From Burkholderia paludis (lineage in GTDB: Bacteria > Pseudomonadota > Gammaproteobacteria > Burkholderiales > Burkholderiaceae), in assembly GCF_000732615.1 (NCBI RefSeq), contig NZ_JPGL01000046.1, positions 1-64,000 on the forward strand: a stretch of 64,000 nt of DNA, written 5' to 3'. Below the pieces are notes generated by a model. The model had not been told where the DNA came from. It ran no database searches and worked only from the letters and a program-made list of their open reading frames with translations. The translations under genes and the position numbers were made by a program. Every line of letters starts with the position of its first letter. Within the stretch, counting starts at the first letter, position 1. This document shows, piece by piece, positions 9,532-19,876 of the stretch.

Positions 9532-12024
9532 ATGAAACGTACCTTGCCATGCCTTCTTGCCGGCCTGCTGATCGCGGCGGCGCCGCCCGCCTCGATCGGC
9601 GCCCAGCCGGCGTCGGCCGCGCCCGGCGCGACCGCCCGTGCCGCGCTGCCCGCCACACCGCCCGCAGCAGCCGCGAGTCTCGCGGCGCTGCTGTCGAACG
9701 GCCTCGCGTTGCGCGTCGCCGTCGACAACAACCACGCGGCCGCGGCGGGCGTACCGTGCGCCGACCTCGGCGCCGACGGCGCGGCCTGCGCGACGGGCCG
9801 CCTGATCCTGCAGAACCGCGGCCACCAGGCGATCGCCGACGGCGGCTGGAAGCTCTATCTGCACAGCATCCGCCGCCTGCTGCGGATCGACCGTCCGGGC
9901 TTTGCACTACGGCGGCTCACCGGCGACCTGTACGAACTGACGCCGCAGCCGGGCTCGGTGCGGCTGGCGCCCGGCGAGCGCATCGAGCTGCCGTTCGTCG
10001 CCGAATACTGGCTGCTGCGCTACAGCGACGTGATTCCGCGCCCGTACGTGGTCGTCGACGGCGCGCCGCCCGCCGTGCTCCGCTACAACGACACCGACGA
10101 CGAGCTGCGCTACGTCGAATCGCTGCCGGCCGACGCGCAGAACAACTCGACCGGCAATGCGCCGCCCGTGGCCGCGCGGCCCGATGCGAGCCGCACGCTG
10201 CCGAGCGCGAAGCGCCAGCAGGCGCTGCCCGGCACGCTCGACCTGCGCGGCGTCGAACTCGCGCTGCCGGACCTGCCCGACGCGCAGGTCGCGGCGCTGC
10301 GCGAACGCGCGGCGACACTCGGGCTCGACGGCGCGGGCATGCCGGTGCGGGGCGCCGTCGCGCCGCGCCGGCTGCCCGCCGACATCGCGATGCCCGGCGG
10401 CTACCGGCTCGCGATCGGGCCGCGCGGCGCATTCATCGAAGCATACGATCGCGCCGGCCTCTACTACGGCGTGCAGACGCTGTTCTCGCTCGCGCCCGCC
10501 GGCGGCGGCCCGATTCCGGCGATGCTGGTCGAGGACGCGCCGCGCTTCACGCATCGGGGAATGCACGTCGATCTCGCACGCAACTTCAAGCACCCGGCGA
10601 CGTTGCGCCGCCTGATCGACCAGATGAGCGCGTACAAGCTCAACCGGCTGCACCTGCATCTGTCCGACGACGAAGGCTGGCGCATCGAGATTCCCGGCCT
10701 GCCCGAGCTGACCGAAATCGGCGGGCGCCGCTGCCACGACCCGGGCGAGACGCGCTGCCTGCTGCCGCAACTCGGCTCCGGCCCCGACAACCGTTCGGGC
10801 GGCGGCTACCTGACGCGCGACGATTACGTGGCGCTGGTGCGCTACGCGGCCGCGCGTTTCGTCGAGATCATCCCCGAGATCGACATGCCCGCGCACGCGC
10901 GTGCCGCCGTCGTGACGATGGAGGCGCGTTACCGGCGGCTCCATGCGGCCGGCCGCGAGCAGGAAGCGAATGCGTACCGGCTGCTCGATCCGCAGGACAC
11001 GTCGAACCTGACGACAGTGCAGTTCTACGACCGGCGCAGCGACCTGAATCCGTGCGTGCCCGGTGCGCTCAATTTCGCGTCGAAGGTGATCCGCGAGATC
11101 GCGGCGATGCATGCGGACGCGCAGGCGCCGCTGCACGTCTGGCATTACGGCGGCGACGAGGCGAAGAACATCTTCCTCGGCGCGGGCTTCCAGCCGCTGA
11201 ACGGCACCGACCCGGGCAAGGGGCGCATCGATCTCGCCGCGCAGGACAAGCCGTGGGCGCGTTCGCCCGCGTGCGCGGCGCTGCTCCGGCGCGGCGAGAT
11301 CAAGTCGATCGACGAGTTGCCGACGCGCTTCGCGACACAGGTGAGCGCGGCGGTCAACGCGAACGGGATCGACACGATGGCCGCATGGCAGGACGGTATC
11401 AAGCACGCAAGCGGGCCGCAGGACTTCGGCACGCGCCACGTGATGGTGTCGTTGTGGGACACGATCTTCTGGGGCGCATCGGACAGTGCGCGCGACCTGA
11501 GCGGCAAGGGCTACCTGACGGTGCTCGCGCTGCCCGACTACCTGTACTTCGACTTTCCGTACACGCTCAACCCGCGCGAGCGCGGCTACTACTGGGGTTC
11601 GCATGCAACCGACGAGTACAAGGTGTTCTCGCTCGCGCCCGAGAACCTGCCGCAGAACGCCGAGGTGATGGGCGACCGCGACGGCAATGCGTTCGAGGTG
11701 ACGGGCACGGGCCCCGCGCCGCGCATCGAAGGGATGCAGGGGCAGGCCTGGGGCGAGGTGATGCGCAACGGCACGTTCCTCGAATACATGGCCTATCCGC
11801 GGCTGCTCGCGCTCGCCGAGCGCGCGTGGCATCGCGCCGACTGGGAGCTGCCGTATGCGGCCGGCGTGCGCTACAAGCGCGGCGACACGCATCACGTCGA
11901 CATGGCCGCATTGCAGCGCGACTGGGCCGGCTTCGCGACGCTGCTCACGCAACGCGAATTGCCGAAGCTCGACCGGGCCGGCGTCGGCTACCGGAAGCCG
12001 ACCTTCACGCTGACGAACCCGTGA
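9532..12024 (+). CDS. Beta-N-acetylhexosaminidase (GH20), exported
   Basis: Removes terminal GlcNAc from chitooligosaccharides outside the cytoplasm. The 830-residue precursor has a signal peptide (MKRTLPCLLAGLLIAAAPP, cleaved near residue 25). Domains in order: an N-terminal carbohydrate-binding CHB_HEX domain (about 50-200), GH20b (about 230-330), the catalytic TIM barrel from about 345 with LHLHLSDDEGWRIEI and EIDMPAHARAA, and a C-terminal Ig-like CHB_HEX_C tail. The catalytic pair Asp542-Glu543 lies in YGGDEAK, the GH20 substrate-assisted mechanism signature. A Shine-Dalgarno AGGAG precedes the ATG. It faces the nag operon and feeds it GlcNAc. Confidence 0.92.
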   Translation: MKRTLPCLLAGLLIAAAPPASIGAQPASAAPGATARAALPATPPAAAASLAALLSNGLALRVAVDNNHAAAAGVPCADLGADGAACATGRLILQNRGHQAIADGGWKLYLHSIRRLLRIDRPGFALRRLTGDLYELTPQPGSVRLAPGERIELPFVAEYWLLRYSDVIPRPYVVVDGAPPAVLRYNDTDDELRYVESLPADAQNNSTGNAPPVAARPDASRTLPSAKRQQALPGTLDLRGVELALPDLPDAQVAALRERAATLGLDGAGMPVRGAVAPRRLPADIAMPGGYRLAIGPRGAFIEAYDRAGLYYGVQTLFSLAPAGGGPIPAMLVEDAPRFTHRGMHVDLARNFKHPATLRRLIDQMSAYKLNRLHLHLSDDEGWRIEIPGLPELTEIGGRRCHDPGETRCLLPQLGSGPDNRSGGGYLTRDDYVALVRYAAARFVEIIPEIDMPAHARAAVVTMEARYRRLHAAGREQEANAYRLLDPQDTSNLTTVQFYDRRSDLNPCVPGALNFASKVIREIAAMHADAQAPLHVWHYGGDEAKNIFLGAGFQPLNGTDPGKGRIDLAAQDKPWARSPACAALLRRGEIKSIDELPTRFATQVSAAVNANGIDTMAAWQDGIKHASGPQDFGTRHVMVSLWDTIFWGASDSARDLSGKGYLTVLALPDYLYFDFPYTLNPRERGYYWGSHATDEYKVFSLAPENLPQNAEVMGDRDGNAFEVTGTGPAPRIEGMQGQAWGEVMRNGTFLEYMAYPRLLALAERAWHRADWELPYAAGVRYKRGDTHHVDMAALQRDWAGFATLLTQRELPKLDRAGVGYRKPTFTLTNP

Positions 12025-12093
12025 GCGGCTGAGCGGCCGGGCCGACGGGCAACGCGCGATGCGCACGCGTCGCGCCGTCGCCCGCCCCGAAAC

Positions 12094-12127
12094 AAAAACG
12101 GCTTGCGACACATCGCAAGCCGTTTTT
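12094..12127. terminator. Bidirectional terminator between GH20 gene and nagE
   Basis: Perfect 15-bp stem (12094-12108 with 12113-12127) and a 4-base loop, with five As before and five Ts after, so it serves both converging transcripts. Confidence 0.95.
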
Positions 12128-12180
12128 CGTGTTGCCGGCCGACCCGGATCCGCCGCGCGGATCGGGCCGGCTTCGCCGCA

Positions 12181-13935
12181 TCAGGCCGGTTGTACGGCGG
12201 CCCCGCTGCCCGACGGCGGCAGGCGCGCGCCGAGCTGTTCGGCGTAACGCGCGGCCGCGTTGCCGCAGACGATGTGGAACGTGTCGAGCGACACCCACGC
12301 GACGTCGAGCGTGCCGAGACGATCGCGATCGACCGCCGACGGATCGCGGACGACGACGCGCAGGCGCGTGGTCGCGACCGCGTCGAGCGACGCGACGTTG
12401 GTCGCACCGCCGAACACCGCGAGCCAGCGGGCCGGTTCCGGATCGAGCGGGCCGGCGGACGCGCCCGTGACGGGCTGCGAGGCGGCGACCGTGCCCGTCG
12501 AGGCGGCGCCCGCTGCCGCGCCGATCGCGACACGCATCTCGTCGGCAATGATGTCTGCCTCGGGCCCGATGATCACCTGCACGCTGTTGCCGCCGCGCTT
12601 GAGCACGCCGCGCGCGCCGATCGATTTCAGTTCCGGCTCCGACACCTTGTCCGGATCGACGACGGTCAAACGCAGGCGTGTCGTGCAGGCGTCGACGACC
12701 GACAGGTTGCCCGCCCCGCCGAGCGCGGCGATGTAGCGTTGCGCGCGCGGCGCGGCAGCCGTCGCGGCCGGCGCGACGAAGCCGCCCGATGCGTCCGGTT
12801 CCGCGGCCGCATCGGCCGATGCCGGCTCACGGCCCGGCGTCGCCATGTTGAACTTGCGGATGAAGAAGCGGAACAGCCCGTAGTACGCGACGCCATATGC
12901 CACGCCGAGCGGAATCGCGATCCAGCCCTTCGTCGACAGCCCGTAGTTCAGCACGTAGTCGATCGCGCCGGCCGAGAACGTGAAGCCGAGCTTCACGCCG
13001 AGGATCTGGCAGATTGCGAGCGACAGCCCCGTCAGCACCGCGTGGATCACGTACAGCACCGGCGCGAGGAACATGAAACTGAATTCGATCGGCTCGGTCA
13101 CGCCGGTCAGGAACGACGTGAGCGCCATCGAGAACAGCAGGCCGCCGACCATCGCGCGGCGCTCCTTCGGCGCCTCGTGCAGCATCGCCAGACACGCGGC
13201 CGGCAGGCCGAACATCATGATCGGGAAGAAACCGGCCATGAAGGTGCCCGCGGTCGGGTCGCCCGCGAAGAAGCGGTGCAGGTCGCCGTGCACGATGTCG
13301 CCGCCGGCGGGCGGCGTGAAGTTGCCGAACACGAACCACGCAAGCGAGTTGATGATGTGGTGCAGGCCCGTGACGAGCAGCAGGCGGTTCAGGAAGCCGA
13401 ACACGAACGCACCGACCGCGCCCGCCGTCGTCAGCCACTGGCCGGCCGCGTCGATCGCATGCTGGACCGGCTGCCACACGTACCCGAACGCGATGCCGAG
13501 TATCACGCAGACCAGCCCTGTGATGATCGGCACGAAGCGTTTGCCGCCGAAGAACGCGAGGTAGTCCGGCAGCTTGATGTCCTTGTAGCGGTTGTACAGC
13601 AGGCCCGCGACCACACCCGCGATGATCCCGGACAGCACGCCCATGTTCAGCTTGGGATCGATGTCCTTCATGATCGCGGTTTCGATCAGGTAGCCGATCG
13701 CACCCGCGAGCGCCGCAACGCCGTTGTTGTCCTTCGCGAAGCCGACCGCCACGCCGATCGCAAACAGCAGCGGCAGGTTGTCGAAGATCGCGCCGCCCGC
13801 ATCCGCGATCATCTTGATGTTGAACACGTCCGGCTGGCCGAGTCGCAGCAGGATGCCGGCGACCGGCAATACCGCGATCGGCAGCATCAGTGCCCGGCCC
13901 AGGCCCTGTATTTTCAGAAACGGATTCCCGTTCAT
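12181..13935 (-). CDS. nagE: GlcNAc-specific PTS permease EIICB with extra EIIB-like domain
   Basis: Transports GlcNAc across the inner membrane and phosphorylates it. The 584-residue protein begins with the EIIC domain (about 1-365, KIQGLGRALMLPIAVLPVAG; GLHHIINSLAW). Then follows an EIIB domain (about 395-470) with the phosphorylatable Cys417 in DACTTRLR. A second EIIB-like domain (about 500-575) has ATTRLRV with Ala521 where the cysteine should be. There is no EIIA domain; that is supplied by NagF, next upstream in the operon. The start has GGAGG upstream. It ends the operon at the bidirectional terminator. Confidence 0.93.
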   Translation of the reverse strand: MNGNPFLKIQGLGRALMLPIAVLPVAGILLRLGQPDVFNIKMIADAGGAIFDNLPLLFAIGVAVGFAKDNNGVAALAGAIGYLIETAIMKDIDPKLNMGVLSGIIAGVVAGLLYNRYKDIKLPDYLAFFGGKRFVPIITGLVCVILGIAFGYVWQPVQHAIDAAGQWLTTAGAVGAFVFGFLNRLLLVTGLHHIINSLAWFVFGNFTPPAGGDIVHGDLHRFFAGDPTAGTFMAGFFPIMMFGLPAACLAMLHEAPKERRAMVGGLLFSMALTSFLTGVTEPIEFSFMFLAPVLYVIHAVLTGLSLAICQILGVKLGFTFSAGAIDYVLNYGLSTKGWIAIPLGVAYGVAYYGLFRFFIRKFNMATPGREPASADAAAEPDASGGFVAPAATAAAPRAQRYIAALGGAGNLSVVDACTTRLRLTVVDPDKVSEPELKSIGARGVLKRGGNSVQVIIGPEADIIADEMRVAIGAAAGAASTGTVAASQPVTGASAGPLDPEPARWLAVFGGATNVASLDAVATTRLRVVVRDPSAVDRDRLGTLDVAWVSLDTFHIVCGNAAARYAEQLGARLPPSGSGAAVQPA

Positions 13936-14022
13936 TCAGTCCTCCAATCCTTGTCTCGTCATTAATCGTCGTTGAGCTGATTGCTTTCGTAGTGAAACGG
14001 GCCGCGAACCTGCCGTCGACGT

Positions 14023-16620
<2,598 letters not shown>

Positions 16621-16635
16621 CGGCTGTCTCGGCTA

Positions 16636-17652
16636 TCAGTGCGTTTCGGTAACTTTGTTCAGGTGGCGCGGCGTATCGGGATTGCGGCCGCGCGCGACGG
16701 CGAGATCCGCCGCCATCACGTAAAACGAAAGAATGGCGGCGATCGGGTCGAGCGCCGGATGGGCCGACTGGGCGAGCGGCAGCGTCGCGCCGGGCGTGCC
16801 GGCGGGCGCCGCGAGCAACACGGCCGCGCCGCGGGCGCGCATGTCGTCGGCCAACTGCAGCAGGCCGGCCTGCTCGGGCCCCGGCGGCGCGAACACGAGC
16901 AGCGGATAGTCGCGGTCGATCAGCTCCATCGGGCCGTGACGCACTTCGGCGCTCGAGAATGCCTCCGCCTGGATGCCGGAGGTTTCCTTCAGCTTCAGCG
17001 CGGCTTCCTGCGCGATCGCGAGGCCGAGACCGCGGCCGATCACGATCATCCGCTCGACGCCCGACAGCGCGGCGACCGCCGGAGACCAGTCGAGCCGGCC
17101 GGCCTGCGCGAGCACGTCGGGCAGGCCGCGCAGCGCGGTCATCAGCGCGGCGTCGCGCTGCCAGTAGGCGACGATCTGCGCGGACAGCGACAGCATCGCG
17201 ATATAGCTCTTCGTCGCGGCGACCGACAGTTCGGGGCCGGCGAGCAGCGGCAGCTGGTGTTCGCACGCATCGGCGAGCGGCGACGGCAGCACGTTCACGG
17301 CGGCGACGGTGCGCGCGCCGGCTTCGCGCAGCGCGGCCATCGTATTGACGAGATCGGGGCTCTTGCCCGACTGGGAGAACGCGATCGCGAGCTGGTCCTG
17401 CACCTTCAGCGGCGCTTGCTGCAGCGTCGCGACCGACATCGGCAGCGATGCGACCGGCACGCCGAGGCGGCTCATCGTCAGGCTCGCGAAATAGCTCGCG
17501 GCGTGATCCGAGCTGCCGCGCGCGACCGTCAGCGCGACGGCCGGCGGGTGATCGAGCAGTTGGCCGGCGAGCGCTTCGACGCGCGTGGTGTCGGCGAGCT
17601 GCGCGGCGACGACCTGGGCGGACTCGCGCGCTTCCTTAAGCATATTCGACAA
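16636..17652 (-). CDS. nagB-II: Glucosamine-6-phosphate deaminase, SIS type (NagB-II)
   Basis: Two tandem SIS sugar-isomerase domains (about 35-170 and 195-325), homologous to the isomerase half of GlmS but without the glutaminase domain. Conserved pieces include ARGSSDHAASYF, SQSGKSPD and AEVRHGPMELID. In GlcNAc operons that lack classical NagB this family acts as the deaminase producing fructose-6-phosphate and ammonia, as shown for Shewanella NagB-II. It is 338 residues long. Its start overlaps the nagA end by 17 bases, and nagF follows after 15 bases, so translation is coupled. Function is inferred from family plus operon. Confidence 0.88.
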   Translation of the reverse strand: MSNMLKEARESAQVVAAQLADTTRVEALAGQLLDHPPAVALTVARGSSDHAASYFASLTMSRLGVPVASLPMSVATLQQAPLKVQDQLAIAFSQSGKSPDLVNTMAALREAGARTVAAVNVLPSPLADACEHQLPLLAGPELSVAATKSYIAMLSLSAQIVAYWQRDAALMTALRGLPDVLAQAGRLDWSPAVAALSGVERMIVIGRGLGLAIAQEAALKLKETSGIQAEAFSSAEVRHGPMELIDRDYPLLVFAPPGPEQAGLLQLADDMRARGAAVLLAAPAGTPGATLPLAQSAHPALDPIAAILSFYVMAADLAVARGRNPDTPRHLNKVTETH

Positions 17653-18739
17653 TCGATTCTCCTTCGACGTAGGTCGCGGTGAGGTTCAGGTCGCGGTCGA
17701 ACACCGCGAGGTCGGCCCATGCGCCGCGCTCGAGGCGGCCGCGATCGGTGACGCCGAGGTAGTCGGCCGCATAGCGCGACATCCGGTTCGACACGTCGGC
17801 GATCGGCAGGCCGAGCGATACGAGATTGCGCAGCGCCTGGTCCATCGTCAGGGTGCTGCCGGCGAGCGTGCCGTCGGCGAGCCGCACGCCGCCGAGGCAC
17901 TTCGTCACGTGCTGGCTGCCGAGCCGGTATTCGCCGTCGGGCATGCCCGTTGCGGACGTGCTGTCGGTCACGACGTACAGGCGCGGGATCGCGCGCAGCG
18001 CGGCACGAATCGCGCCCGGGTGCACGTGCAGCAGATCCGGGATGATCTCCGCATATTCGGCATGCGCAAGCGCCGCGCCCACCAGGCCCGGGTTGCGGTG
18101 ATGCAGCGGCGACATCGCGTTGAACAGGTGCGTGAAGCCGCACGCGCCGTGCTTGAGCGCGGCGACGGCGTCGTCGTAGGTCGCGAGCGAGTGGCCGAGC
18201 TGCACGCGCACGCCGCGCGCGGCCATCTCGCCGATGATCTCGATGTGGCCGGCGATTTCCGGCGCGAGCGTGACGACGCGGATCGGCGCGATCGACAGGT
18301 ACTTCAGCACTTCGTCGAGCACGGCCGACACGGCCGCGTCGGGCTGCGCGCCGAGCTTGCCGGGGTTGATGTACGGGCCTTCGAGATGCACGCCGAGCAC
18401 GCGCGCGCCGCCCGGCGTGCGGGTACGTGCGACCGTGCCGAGGTTCGCGACGACCTGCATCAGTTCGTCGCGCGGCGCGGTCATCGTCGTCGCGAGCAGG
18501 CTCGTCGTGCCGTATTGCGCGTGCGTGCGGGCGATCGTCTCGATCGCGTCGCCGCCTTCCATCACGTCGGCGCCGCCGCCGCCATGCACGTGCAGGTCGA
18601 TGAAGCCGGGCAGGATGTACGGCGCGTCGTTCTTCGCGGGATCGACGGGCTTGCCGTCGAGCGTGGTGATGCGGCCGTTCTCGCTATCGATCGAGCCGTG
18701 AATCCAGCCGTCGGGGGTCAGGATGTTTCCAGTCAGCAT
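17636..18739 (-). CDS. nagA: N-acetylglucosamine-6-phosphate deacetylase
   Basis: Deacetylates GlcNAc-6-phosphate in the cytoplasm. The 367-residue amidohydrolase has the metal motif DLHVH (His50, His52), GVHLEGPYI, the metal histidines in QLGHS and THLFNAM, and the catalytic aspartate in VVTDS. The frame is open far upstream, but MLTGNILTPDGWI at 18739 is the natural family start, with an AAGAGAA purine stretch before it. It lies between nagR and nagB(II) on the same strand. Confidence 0.95.
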   Translation of the reverse strand: MLTGNILTPDGWIHGSIDSENGRITTLDGKPVDPAKNDAPYILPGFIDLHVHGGGGADVMEGGDAIETIARTHAQYGTTSLLATTMTAPRDELMQVVANLGTVARTRTPGGARVLGVHLEGPYINPGKLGAQPDAAVSAVLDEVLKYLSIAPIRVVTLAPEIAGHIEIIGEMAARGVRVQLGHSLATYDDAVAALKHGACGFTHLFNAMSPLHHRNPGLVGAALAHAEYAEIIPDLLHVHPGAIRAALRAIPRLYVVTDSTSATGMPDGEYRLGSQHVTKCLGGVRLADGTLAGSTLTMDQALRNLVSLGLPIADVSNRMSRYAADYLGVTDRGRLERGAWADLAVFDRDLNLTATYVEGESIVEYA

Positions 18740-18828
18740 GACGTTCTCTTGATGATCTGGTGACGCGTACATCCGCGTCGTGATTTGCAAATTCGTGTCG
18801 TTGCTTCGCGCGCGGGCAGTCTCGCGCG

Positions 18829-19563
18829 TCAGCGTTTCAGTTCGGCGACGAAGTCGTAGTAGTCGTCGCGGCAATACGTTTCGGAAAGTTCGATCGCGCG
18901 CTGGTCGGCGCCATAGCCGATCCGCGTGATCACGAGCAATGCCGAGCCCGGCTTCACCGCCATCCATTTCGCGATCGCGTGCGTCGCATTCGCCGCGCGA
19001 AAGTGCTGCAGCGCGCGCACGACGGTCATCCCGCGCGCCTCGAGGTATTCGTACAGCGACGCGCCGAGCACCTGCGGATCGGGCACCACCGCGGCCGGCA
19101 GCGTCGAATGCTCGACGGCCATCACGATGCCGTCCGCGCGACGCAGCCGTTCGAGCCGCGCCACCGTCGCGCCGGGCGCGAGGCCGAGATGCGTGATCTC
19201 GTCGCGGTTCGCGGCGCGCAGCGCGCGCGACAGCCACACCGAATCGGGCACGAAGCCGCGCTGCCGCATCTTCGCGGTGAAGCCGACGAGACGCGACAGC
19301 GGATCGGCGACGCGCGGCGTGATGAAGCTGCCCGCGCCGCGGGCCCGCTTGATCAGCCCCTGTTCGACCAGCAGCATCAGGGCGCGGCGGGCGGTGATCC
19401 GCGACACGCCGACCGACGCCGACAGCAGCCGCTCCGACGGCAACGCCTCGCCGGCCCGCCACGCGCCGGCGTGAATCGCGCTCGCCAGGTTGCGGGCAAG
19501 CTGCAGATAGAGCGGCGTGTCGCTGAGGGGATCGGGCGCCAGTTCGGGCCAGCCGGTTTCCAT
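18829..19563 (-). CDS. nagR: GntR/HutC-family repressor of the nag operon
   Basis: 244 residues: an N-terminal winged helix-turn-helix (about 15-85, LPSERLLSASVGVSRITARRAL) and a C-terminal UTRA ligand domain (about 100-240), the layout of NagR/YvoA, which senses GlcN-6-P or GlcNAc-6-P. It is the first gene of the operon and sits right behind a palindromic operator, so it is most likely autoregulatory. The ligand is inferred from context. Confidence 0.92.
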   Translation of the reverse strand: METGWPELAPDPLSDTPLYLQLARNLASAIHAGAWRAGEALPSERLLSASVGVSRITARRALMLLVEQGLIKRARGAGSFITPRVADPLSRLVGFTAKMRQRGFVPDSVWLSRALRAANRDEITHLGLAPGATVARLERLRRADGIVMAVEHSTLPAAVVPDPQVLGASLYEYLEARGMTVVRALQHFRAANATHAIAKWMAVKPGSALLVITRIGYGADQRAIELSETYCRDDYYDFVAELKR

Positions 19564-19611
19564 GTGCCTCCAGGTGTCGGACGACGACCTCGGGCCGTCG
19601 AAAGTGAACGC

Positions 19612-19639
19612 ATTATATAACCACCATAATACCAGTCAA
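19612..19639 (-). promoter_or_regulatory. Promoter of the nag operon
   Basis: On the minus strand TTGACT (19639-19634), 16 bases, TATAAT (19617-19612). The -35 box is inside the NagR operator and the start site falls about 40 bases before nagR. Confidence 0.85.
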
Positions 19640-19651
19640 CGAACTGGTATT
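19628..19651. promoter_or_regulatory. NagR operator (9-bp perfect palindrome)
   Basis: AATACCAGT (19628-19636), spacer CAACGA, ACTGGTATT (19643-19651): a perfect inverted repeat of the GntR/HutC operator type (DasR/NagR-like ACTGGT...ACCAGT). It overlaps the -35 of the operon promoter, so binding should block initiation. Confidence 0.85.
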
Positions 19652-19876
19652 AGCCGTGTGAAAATCGCCGAAAGCCTTGTCGGACAAGCGTTTTAGCTTC
19701 GACAAAGCCTTTGTTTACAAAGCAGTACAGGATAGGGATTTACCCGGAGTGGTATGCAAGGGGACAGTTCCGGGGCGTGTCCGTGCCGGGTTTCAATGGA
19801 AAATACGAGACCGGAATAGAACCAGTTGAGCCGACTGGTATGCACCAGCGGAAGGGGCGCCGGCACGCTGCGCTCG
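19652..19876. other. Intergenic region upstream of nag operator, with a second ACCAGT palindrome
   Basis: About 225 bases between the nag operator and the 3' end of dnaE2. It contains ACCAGT (19822-19827), 7 bases, ACTGGT (19835-19840). This resembles the NagR operator but with a spacer one base longer, so it is only a possible auxiliary site. There is no gene here. Confidence 0.4.

Noticed and set aside
17636-19462. Long NagA version with 241 extra N-terminal residues
   Set aside because: The extension overlaps nagR in another frame and is unlike any NagA; the start at 18739 fits the family.
19822-19840. Second full NagR operator
   Set aside because: The arms ACCAGT/ACTGGT are right but the spacer is 7 rather than 6 bases and the outer bases differ; kept only as a possible auxiliary site.
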